From Adiantum capillus-veneris (Eukaryota; Streptophyta; Polypodiopsida; Polypodiales; Pteridaceae): a DNA stretch of 64,000 nucleotides. Made by a program: the position numbers and the translations under genes. Shown here in pieces: positions 20,012-28,402 of this stretch. The DNA is taken from assembly GCA_014529385.2 (NCBI GenBank), contig CM043960.1, forward strand, positions 28,737,396 to 28,801,395, in the 5' to 3' direction. Every line of letters begins with the position of its first letter. Position 1 is the stretch's first letter. The notes below the pieces were generated by a model, which was not told the DNA's origin, did no database searches, and was given only the letters and a program-made list of their open reading frames with translations.

Positions 20012-20838
20012 GAGCTTGATGAGCTATTCAAGTCTACGATTAGATTGCACCTTGGTGAGTTGGTGAAATTTTCAGTGAGACTGATCATGCTTTATGGAAG
20101 AAATTATACGACTCTTACGAAAAGGATACGACTAGCAATAAGGTTTCATGATGCGAAAACTTTTCAACCTTCGTATGAAGGAGTCAGCTAGCGTTGCGCC
20201 ATATCGATGATTTTGATTCTCTTTTTGCCCAAATTTGTGCACAATGCATGACCATTGATGATGAGATAAAAGCAATCTTTTTGCTTTGTTCATTGCCATG
20301 CTCTTGGGATATCTTTTGCACAGCTATTAGTAACTCTGCTCCTAATGGTATGCTAAAATACGATGATGTTACTAGTGCACTTTTGTCCGAGGAGATGCGT
20401 CAGAAGACCATACCTAGCTTGCATTGTGGCGAAGCTCATTATGTGCAAAGGGATGATAAGCAACGTAAGGGCCGTTCTTTGCAATGTGAGTTCAAGAAAG
20501 AGGGCAATAGAGATACATCAAAGGGTAGATCAAAATCGTGTGGTCGTTGCAATGTTCAATGCCATTATTGTGATAAGTTTAGTCACATAAAGAAGGATTG
20601 TTATGCTTTAAAGCGTGACAAAGAGAAGGGAAAAGATAAAGGCAAAGATCATGATGATAAAGTGGAGAAACCAAAGAGTTCGGTTCAGATTGAAGAACTG
20701 AACATAGTTAAGGATGACAGTGATGTGAGTATGTTGACTGAAAATAATGATGTCTTTTATGATGCACAAGAAACTCTATCTTTGCAAAGTTCTATGCCAG
20801 TTGAACTCCTTGTTAGTGGTGAAGTATCCCATACATAA
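20012..20838 (+). pseudogene. gag: Outer copia gag, C-terminal part
   Basis: Resumes EELDELFKSTIRLHLG and continues, with a frame disturbance around 20,060-20,190, into DDFDSLFAQICAQCMTIDDE, FLLCSLPCSWDIFCTAISNS, and one zinc knuckle CHYCDKFSHIKKDC (about 20,559-20,600), followed by a Lys/Asp-rich tail. A TAA at 20,836 precedes the protease. It matches the layout of the nested element's Gag. Confidence 0.85.
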
Positions 20839-21129
20839 ATTCTTGATTCGGGTGCTTCGTTGCATGTCACACCTCATAGGCATTGGTTTATTACATACAA
20901 GGAAACCATTGGCTCTGTTACACTTGGTGACAATTACTCTTGTGACATTGTTGGCGTAGGTGACATTGCCATGGTTATGGCAAATGGGGTGAAGTTTATC
21001 ATCCATAATGTGCGTCATGTTCCAGCCTTGACATGCAATCTGATTTTGGTTGGACATCTTGATGACTTGGGTTACAAAGTCACTTTTCATCAGCAGTCTT
21101 GGCGTGTTGCGAAGGTCATCTTATTATAG
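20839..21129 (+). pseudogene. pol: Outer copia protease
   Basis: The active-site motif ILDSGASLHVTP appears directly after the in-frame TAA at 20,836-20,838, followed by the usual copia pattern SVTLGDNYSCDIVGVGDIAM, HNVRHVPALTCNLILVGHLD and GYKVTFH. A frame change near 21,110 leads to the integrase frame. It is recognisable and catalytically complete in motif, but cut off from gag by the stop. Confidence 0.8.
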
Positions 21130-21850
21130 CCCATGGTTCTAAAGTTGGTTCACTTTATCCTCTTTATCTATCACATAAAAACAATGTTCTTTCTATAACC
21201 GAGCTGCCAACCGTTGCTTTGTGGCATAGCCGGTTAGGACATATGTCAAAGAAGGGAATGGAGACACTATCTCGTTTGGGCTACTTATCGTCTTTGTTGT
21301 TTTGTGATTTTCCCTTTTGTGAGCACTGTCAATATGGAAAGCAAACACGAACACATCGTACACATTCTTTTGACAAAGAAAGAAAACCCTTAGAGCTTGT
21401 GCACAGTGATTTATGTGGACCTATGCCTTCTAAATTCCATGGTAGTGCGTTCTATTATGTTACAGTCATTGACAATACAACACAACATGTTTGGGTCTAT
21501 GCCATGAAGTCTAAATAGGAGACCTTTTCTTGCTTCAAGAAGTTCTTATCTACTGTTGAAACTCAGTCTCAACATAAGTTGAAAGCTTTGCGCTTAGACA
21601 ATCGTGGAGAATATGTCTCCAAAGAGTTTATAGACTTTTGTTCAAGTAGGGAAATTAAGCATGAGTTTATATCTCCTTATACCTCTACAGAAAATGGTGT
21701 TGCAGAACGAATGAATAGGACCATCCAGAGCGGATTATGTATATGCTATCATAGGTTAATTTATCGCAAGCGTTTTGGACTGAAGCATTATACACAGCCA
21801 TGTACTTGATCAATAGATCACCACATGCTTCATTATAGTTTCGTGTAACT
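21130..21850 (+). pseudogene. pol: Outer copia integrase
   Basis: The zinc-binding module is WHSRLGHMSKKG ... CEHCQYGK (about 21,222-21,345). The catalytic core gives D in VHSDLCGPMPS, D in RLDNRGEYVS and E in STENGVAERMNRT. Breaks: a TAG at 21,516 after AMKSK and frame changes near 21,740-21,850. The domain order protease-integrase-RT is the copia hallmark. Confidence 0.85.
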
Positions 21851-22497
21851 TTGGACTTATGGTCAGGACATAAATTATCTTGTGAAAAACTCCTTACGTT
21901 TGGCTGTGAAGCTTATGCACATGTACCCAAGGAGTTGCATGCTAAGCTAGATCCTAAGTCCAGGAAATGCATCTTCATTGGCTATGGTGTAGATGGTCAA
22001 TTTGGCGATCGTTTATGGGATCCAAAAATTTGTTCAGTGATCCGTAGCAGTGATGTTTTCTTTAATGAGACTAAGATGCATAGACAGCCAGTGAAAGAGG
22101 TTGAATTCTGAAAAGTGACATTTTTTGATGTATCACCTCCTATCTATACAGTCCTTCAGCCACTACAGAATAGTACGAGTTCTAATCAGCCATGGAGATC
22201 TCAAAGTCTAGTCTCACATCCACCAGAATGTTTTGTTCCAGGTGTGCATTTTGTTTTGCTGACAGATAGTGGTGAGCCTTCTTTTTACAAAGAGGCTATG
22301 CTAACCAATGATAAGGTTCAGTGGGAACATGCTATGAAGAGGGAGTTGTCCAGTATTGCAAAGAACAAAACATGGGAACTTGTTCTGTTGCCAAAAGGTA
22401 GAAAAGCATTGCCTTGTAAATGGGTTTACAAGAAAAAGATTGACAATTACACAGCTCGTTTAATGGCCAAAGGTTTCAAGCAAGAATATGGTGTTGA
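21851..22497 (+). pseudogene. pol: Outer copia integrase tail and RT N-terminus
   Basis: 21,851-22,111 gives KLLTFGCEAYAHVPKELHAK and SRKCIFIGYG, the post-catalytic part of copia Pol. 22,115-22,497 gives QWEHAMKRELSSIAKNKTWE, KALPCKWVYKKK and ARLMAKGFKQEYGVD, the start of RT. A TGA at 22,109-22,111 separates the two. The frame is then interrupted by the insertion at about 22,498 and resumes near 24,741. Confidence 0.85.
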
Positions 22498-22652
22498 CGG
22501 ACGCAAAGCGGACCCCGAACCCCAACGGCCTCTAAAACGACGGGGGCCGAATGGCGCGCCTCAAGCCTGCCACGGTAAAGTGAACAGGGGGCACCACCTA
22601 GCTTTGAGCGGCTAGGACGCAAACCACGAGGATATGAACACCACAAACTTAC

Positions 22653-22658
<6 letters not shown>

Positions 22659-22747
<89 letters not shown>
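22659..22747. repeat. (GA)n microsatellite
   Basis: About 44 GA units. Confidence 0.95.
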
Positions 22748-22750
<3 letters not shown>

Positions 22751-23663
22751 TTGCAAATAATGAAAACCCTTGGGGGTGTGAGGGTGAATTATTTCTGCAC
22801 TATTTACAAAATGGCATGCCATGGTGGTAGATAGGTAGGGAGAGGAGGTGGTGCAACCTACTTGGTGCCGCTTCTCTAAGACGACTCAATGATTGTGAAT
22901 ACTTACTACCAAGAGCGTGCATACGTGTGTGCATCGACCATTGGAGTCGAGAGATGGATGTGGTTCCCTTCGCATGGTGCAATTCCCAAGGCGAACCCAA
23001 CACACAGGCCCCCTCCCCGTGATGGTGATAGTGTCAATCCTTCCCACTACACTCTACCAAATGCTTGGCTCCTCATGAATTGCCCCCCCCCCCGATAGTT
23101 ACCTCTCAGTGCCAATTTATAGGTGTTGGCTGCTTGGATTATGGTAATCCCAGTATGGTTAGGGTAAGCTTAATCGGGGAGACAAAGCAAGTAGTGGGCC
23201 CGGTGTGGTTGACCCTTGCTTTGTTTTGGGAGGTTATTAAAAGATGGGAATCTCTAAGTGGGCCTTTGTGACCATCACCTAGAGAGAGGATATTTACAAA
23301 AAAGTGGAAATTTACAATGGCTTGGGTGAAAATTGAAGATAATGATGAAAATAACCTATAAATTACTGGGATGGCGTCGTGGTTGCGTGTTGCCGGCGAA
23401 TGGTGTGCAGCCGGTGCGTCGATGTCGAGCGTACTTCTTTTCGGAGTCGACCGGGGCATGCCTTCGACGCATTTTCTCTTTTTGTTGTTCGCGGCGCGTG
23501 CTTTGGATCCTTCTTCTTTATTCGTCGATGTCGTAGTCATTTTTCCTTTGTATTTGTGGTGCGGTGCGTATATGCGTGTGTGTGTGTGTATGTATTCGTG
23601 CATGAGGGCGGGTGTGTGTGTATGTATATGTATGTGTGTGCGTGAAAACGTGCGTGGGAAGGG

Positions 23664-23666
<3 letters not shown>

Positions 23667-23751
<85 letters not shown>

Positions 23752-23757
23752 TTTTTC
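23667..23757. repeat. (AT)n microsatellite with poly-T end
   Basis: About 38 AT/TA units followed by 14 T residues. Confidence 0.95.
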
Positions 23758-23799
23758 CTCGTTGATGGCGGACGGCCGGCTGCCTGCCTTCTACTGCGC

Positions 23800-24705
23800 A
23801 AGGCGGATGGGGGGGGGGGGGGAAAGATGGGGTAGAGAGAGAGAGGAGAGAGAGCGTGAGTGTGTGTGCGGTGTGTGTGTGTGTGTGTAGGAATGGTGTG
23901 TGTGTGTGTGCGTGTATGGTCTGCTGCGGTGCGTGAGCGCCCGGGTGGGAGAGAGAGAGCGGTGCTATCGTGGGCTCGTGCACAACGCCAAAGGGGGGGG
24001 GAGAGTGATGGTGTGTGTGTGTGTATGGAGAGAGAGAGAGAGTGAGGTTCTACTACCGCAGTCCGTGAGAAGGAGAGAGAGGGAGATTTCTGCTTGCGCG
24101 GCCTGAGCGCCCGAGTGGGAGAGAGAGGGTGGTCCGTGCTGGGCTGAGAGAGAGAGAGAGATTGTGAGGGAGAGGGAGGGGTGAGGTGTGTGGATAAGAG
24201 AGAGAGAGAGAGTAAGAGGGAATAGAGGGAGGAGGGCCGCGCCTTGTGGGCCACCGGACAAGAGAGTGAAGGAAGGGGGGGGGGGGGGGTTTGGCAATGG
24301 AGTGGGGTAGGGGAGATGTGTGGGTGAGAGAGAGGGGGGGGGGGGGGGTCTACTGTCTTGCATGGGAGATTGAGGACGAGAGGAGGGAAGCAAGTCAATG
24401 GGTGGGAGTGAGGGAATATATCAGTGGGCCAAGGGGGAGGGAATGAGCCGAGGGGAGGGTGAGGCGAGCGGGTGGGGAAGAGGGGTGAGGGATCGGGGAA
24501 AGAATATTAGCGGGCCAAGGGGGGGGGGGGGGGGGGGTAATGAGAGTGGGGGGGGTGTAAAGGGTGAGTGTAAGAATACGGGAGAGCAGAGGGGGGGGGG
24601 GTTTCCATGCGGCTCACACAGAGGGAGCACGAGAGAGGGGTCGGGGAAAGAATATTAGCGGGCCAAAGGGGGGGGGGGGTAATGAGAGTGGGGGGGGAGT
24701 TTTTT
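23800..24705 (+). repeat. G-run and GA-rich purine tract
   Basis: At least seven runs of 8-19 consecutive G (for example 24,275-24,289, 24,334-24,348, 24,519-24,537, 24,668-24,679) separated by GAGAGA-type sequence. A unit containing GGGGAAAGAATATTAGCGGG occurs at about 24,494 and 24,639, with a looser copy near 24,412. The strand bias is extreme: almost no C or T runs. Confidence 0.85.
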
Positions 24706-24740
24706 TTTCTTTGATTTTTGAAAGTCGGCCATCAGTGTCA

Positions 24741-26035
24741 ATTTCTAGGAAATCTTTTCTCCACTGGTCAAGATGACCACACTGAGAATGTTGCTTGCTT
24801 TGTGAAGATATGGGGCTTGATCAAATGGATGTCATTACAACTTTCTTACATGGTGATCTCGAGAAAGAGATTTATATGCAGCAACCTGAAGGGTTTGTGC
24901 TAAAGGGCAAGGAACATTTGGTCTGTAAGTTTCTGAAAAGTCTCTATGGCTTGAAGCAATCATAGTAAACAATGGTATCCAAAGTTTGATGCATTTATGC
25001 GTTCCTTTGGCTATAAGCGCAGTAATGAGGATCTATGTCTTTACGTGAATAGACAACACAATGGACATCTTATTATGCTTATCCTTTATGTAGATGACAT
25101 GCTTAGCTGGTCATTCCAAGAAGGAAATTGCTGACTTGAAAACCAAGCTGAAAAGTCAATTTGACATGAAAGATTTGGGTGAAGCCAATCACATTTTGGG
25201 TATGTGCATTACTTGTGACCGTAAGAAGAAACTGTTGTACCTTTCTCAAAAAGAGTATGTGCACAAGGTTCTTGATCGTTTCAACATGCAGAAGGGAAAG
25301 GATTTGAGTACTCCGTTGCCTGCATATTTGAAACTTAGCAAGAACAACTGTCCCAAATCTGATGAGGAAAAAGCTGCGATGGCTAAGGTTCCTTATGCTT
25401 CAGCTTGTGGTAGTCTCATGTACGCCATGGTGGCTACAAGACCTGGCATTGCACTTGTAGTGGGAGTTGTCAACAAATTTATGTCTAGCCCTGGTAAAAA
25501 GCATTGGGATGTTGTCAAGTCAATTCTCACATACTTGAGTGGCACTGCAGATAAACAATTATGCTATGGTCATGGAGAGTCATCCATTCAAGGATTTATA
25601 GATAGTGATTATGCAGGCTGTGTTGACAGTCGTAAATCAGTAATAGGTTGGATTTACACATTTGCTGGTTCTGCTATTTCTTGGAGGTCCATTCCTCAAG
25701 ACTGTACATCCATTTCTACCACAAAGGCAGAGTATGTTGCATTGAGTGAGGCATGCAAAGAAGCTATTTGGCTTGCTCGCCTAGTGAAAGATCTTGGATT
25801 GGAGCAGTGTACACTAGTTCTTTATTGTGACAGTCAAAATGCTATTGCCTTGGCTAACAATCCAGTGTTTCATTCCAGAACAAAACACATTGATGTGTGT
25901 TATCACTTTAGTCGTGAATCCCTGGCAAACAAGAGCCTTGATTTAGTGAAGATTCCTACGTCAGAGAACACAGCGGATGAACTCACTAAAAGTTTCTCCA
26001 ACCATCAGTTTTAGCATTGTCGTGAGTTGATGGGC
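24741..26035 (+). pseudogene. pol: Outer copia RT palm domain and RNase H
   Basis: From EIFSPLVKMTTLRMLL, TTFLHGDLEKEIYMQQPEGF, SLYGLKQS and LILYVDDML (Y-V-D-D intact) to FDMKDLGEANHILGM, then RNase H with FIDSDYAGCVDSRKSV, STTKAEYVALSEACKEA, LYCDSQNAIALAN and HIDVCYHF. The last 306 codons (25,094-26,014) are one open frame. Breaks: a TAG near 24,963 after GLKQS and a frameshift directly after YVDDML at about 25,100. Confidence 0.9.
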
Positions 26036-26088
26036 ATTGGGCGAAGCGTGGTTCTCTTCCATTCTTATGGTCTCCCACATTAGCCATC

Positions 26089-26099
26089 AAGTGGGAGAA
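26089..26099 (+). promoter_or_regulatory. Outer copia polypurine tract
   Basis: AAGTGGGAGAA directly before TGTTAGG. It is near-identical in form to the nested copia's AAGTGGGAGGT. Confidence 0.75.
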
Positions 26100-26470
26100 T
26101 GTTAGGTTTAATGGCCATGTGACCGACCGCCCATCACTAATTGCTACTAACCCTAAGTGTATAGCTATACACTTGTGTGAGCCACGAACACAAAGTAGAG
26201 TGTGTATTGTGCCTAAGTGCATAAGATATAGAAAAAAGAAAGGGGGCACACAGTGTGTGTCTGCTCTTCCCCTCCAACCCGTGTGTGTGTGGGGCTATGG
26301 TGGTGTGTGTGTGTGTGTATTCATCTTCCTCTTCTATTGTGCTCTCGGCTCCTCTCCTTCATCCATGCACTAGTCGGATCAACTACGTTCCACAGATTGA
26401 CAAATTTTATTTATGTGGTTCTCGCTTTGCTAGCATCATTATGGTGAGGCTTGGCAACGGGCCATCATTT
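26100..26470 (+). repeat. Outer copia 3' LTR and/or 5' LTR of element C1
   Basis: The 5' end fits a copia LTR start (TGTTAGG after the polypurine tract); the 3' end abuts an Asp-tRNA-type primer-binding site, as a gypsy LTR would. Both LTRs cannot be whole in 370 bp, so one is probably truncated or the two elements are juxtaposed. No second copy of this sequence is in the window to decide. It contains GT-rich low-complexity stretches near 26,277-26,318. Confidence 0.5.
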
Positions 26471-26488
26471 TGGCGCCGTTGTCGGGGA
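26471..26488 (+). promoter_or_regulatory. Element C1 primer-binding site
   Basis: TGGCGCCGTTGTCGGGGA, the form complementary to Asp-tRNA used by many plant Tat/Athila-like elements. C2 carries a diverged version at 52,774. Confidence 0.8.
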
Positions 26489-26810
26489 TGAAGCACCTAG
26501 ACTAGAGAAAAACCCAAAGCATTCACATGAATTTCCATTACTTCCTCTAGTTTTGGCTAGAGTAACACATTTTTTGACTTTGTCACGGCTGAGAGGTGCT
26601 TGAGAGGAGAGATTCTCGATAAGGACCTCGGGATATTAGTTATTAGGACGGATTACCAGAAAGATCCTTGAGACTGGCTAGTGGTCGGTAAGGGTGTCAC
26701 CTAAGTAGGAAGTAGAGATTTGAGATTGAAAGCTGAATTTTCCACTTTTTGCACTCTTTTTTCATGTTCAATAGAAGTAGGGTAAGTAGAAAACCAAAAA
26801 TTGTCAAATC

Positions 26811-27601
26811 TATCTTAAACGCCCTGAAGATAGACAAAGGGTTTTTGAGACTGATACTGGCTAACTAGACTTACAAGGTGGTAGACCAACTTGAGTAGAC
26901 TACTCCCTTTGGTTTTGGAAACAATTGGATCGCTAAAACACTTGGTCAAGCGCAAAACTAGAAAAAACCTCCAACTTTAGAGAAGCCTAAAACACTTGGT
27001 CAAGCCCAAAACTAGAAAAAACCGCCAACTTTAGAGAAGATTAACAAAAGGAAAGTCAATTTTGGCTAAAACTTCAAACCAGGGTGTGGATAAATCCTAA
27101 AACTTATGGGAAAATCAATCTGTGAACAAAAAAGTAGAAAATGTCAAAATTTGGCAAAGTTTTATCTTAGGCACACCGAAGATAAAAATCTCTCTAGAGA
27201 GAAAAATCTGCATATGGTCTATTTGGATTATAATACAGCTCCTAGGAAATTTTCATCAAACTTGGAGCTATGCAAGGATCAAAAATTTAGGAAAACTAGA
27301 AAACCAAACTACAGGATAAAAAAGAGTGATAAATCATTGGTAAATTGTCCAAACTTTGTAAAATTCATTGTACAAGCTTGAAATCACCTGTAGAAACCAA
27401 CCCAAGTTACAATTGGCAAAAGAACGTTGAAATTGGGAGGATTTATCTTAGGTGTATCAAATATAAATCTCTCACCAGAAAAGCAATTTTGTCATTTTGA
27501 CACCAATATTGACTTTGGCAAGTTGTGAGGACTCCAGTTATCTAATGAAGTTGAATTGGACCCCACAAATATATGCAGATACCTTAGGCGCGCCTAAGAT
27601 A
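26811..27601 (+). repeat. C1 palindrome array, four copies
   Basis: Consensus ATCTTAGGCGCGCCTAAGAT. Copies at 26,811-26,832, 27,163-27,184, 27,444-27,465 and 27,580-27,601, starts separated by 352, 281 and 136 bp. The last copy holds a perfect 16 bp palindrome, CTTAGGCGCGCCTAAG; the others have decayed on one side. Confidence 0.8.
26932..27041 (+). repeat. 55 bp tandem duplication in C1 leader
   Basis: CTAAAACACTTGGTCAAGC then CAAAACTAGAAAAAACC and CCAACTTTAGAGAAG occur twice, with two differences. Confidence 0.9.
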
Positions 27602-27697
27602 TCCCAAGCATAATTTCACATTTTTTGCATATAGGATCTATTGGGTACTAGAAAAAGGAATTTTTGTATATTTTGTGACTTAGGATTGACAAATTAT

Positions 27698-28402
27698 GGA
27701 ATCACATATGGCTTTAAGTGTTGGTGTGCATGGAATTGTGACTTTGTGAAGGACAAGAGAGCAAAAAGCAAAGGCAACTTTCCAGGTTTGAAGTATCACT
27801 TCAATTAAGTTGTGTGAGTCCATATATGAACCTAAGATCTAGTAGTTTGGGAAACTCAATTGTCTTAGGAGAGAATGGGAGTAGAGCATCCCAGAGGAGA
27901 GTGTACATCAAGGGAGACCATTAGAAACTATTGCAGAAGCAGTGCCAGACACTTATTCCAACTCAAGTTCAAATATGTCTTCTTTTTCAACTCAATCAAG
28001 AACGCGGACCTCTCTCAAGTTCAAGCATATCTTGACTTGTGGAATCACATATGGCTTTAAGTGTTGGTGTGCATGGAATTGTGACTTTGTGAAGGACAAG
28101 AGAGCAAAAAGCAAAAGCATTGCGTTTGAAATCAAAGGCAATTTTCCAGGTTTGAAGTATCACTTCAATTAAGTTGTGTGAGTCCATATATGAGCCTAAG
28201 ATATGGTAGAGTTTTGGGAAACTCAATTTTCTTAGGAGAGAATAGGAGTAGAGCATCCACAGAGGAGAGCGTAAATGAAGGGAGACCATTAGAAACTATT
28301 GCGGAAGCAGTGCTAGACACTTATTCCAACTCAAACTCAAATATGTCTTCTTTTCCAACTCAATCAAGAACGGGGACCTCTCTCAAGTTCAAGCATATCT
28401 TG
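27698..28402 (+). repeat. 343 bp direct duplication at the C1 leader/gag border
   Basis: GGAATCACATATGGCTTTAA at 27,698 recurs at 28,041, and the following sequence through CAAGCATATCTTGACTT repeats with few changes; the second copy has about 20 extra bases (near 28,120). Both copies include the GAAACTATTGC and ACTTATTCCAACTC blocks. Confidence 0.9.

Larger units (their letters stand above)
22498..24740. mobile_element. Unclassified 2.2 kb insertion in the copia RT
   Basis: The RT frame stops at EYGVD (22,497) and picks up at FxEIFSPLVKM near 24,741, so the intervening DNA is an insertion. The left end reads GGACGCAAAGCGGACCCCG and the right end GAAAGTCGGCCATCAGT; they do not form terminal inverted repeats and I see no clear target duplication (GTGTTGAC left against GTGTCAAT right is only suggestive). 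Contents: (GA)n at 22,659-22,747, ordinary sequence to 23,650, (AT)n at 23,667-23,743, then about 900 bp of G- and GA-rich DNA. One ordinary minus-strand stretch around 23,139-23,600 (for example NNKKRKCVEGMPRSTPKRS) could be a captured gene fragment. Confidence 0.65.
15911..26099 (+). mobile_element. Outer Ty1/copia retrotransposon, Tork-like, interrupted twice
   Basis: Copia-order domains on the plus strand: gag (16,120-16,290 and 20,012-20,838), protease, integrase, then RT and RNase H ending about 26,014, followed by a polypurine tract at 26,089-26,099. Two insertions split it: a minus-strand copia at 16,291-20,006 and an unclassified segment at about 22,498-24,740. A possible degenerate primer-binding site (TGGTATCTAGGTGC) lies at 15,912. 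I could not find a 5' LTR matching the sequence after 26,100, so the left boundary is uncertain and the 5' LTR may be lost. Confidence 0.75.
26489..28400 (+). other. Element C1 leader
   Basis: No long frame. It holds GGGTAAGTAGAAA (donor-like GTAAGT at 26,782), four copies of a 20-22 bp palindrome, a 55 bp tandem duplication (26,932-27,041) and a 343 bp direct duplication (27,698-28,402). Confidence 0.75.

Noticed and set aside
23139-24398. 419-codon minus-strand frame
   Set aside because: Most of it is a translation of (AT)n, G runs and GA repeats read in reverse (Ile-Tyr, Pro and Ser-Leu runs). Only the first third has ordinary composition, and it contains no domain I recognise.
22498-24740. 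Mutator-like or other DNA transposon with terminal inverted repeats
   Set aside because: The two ends are not inverted repeats of each other and no clean target duplication is visible.
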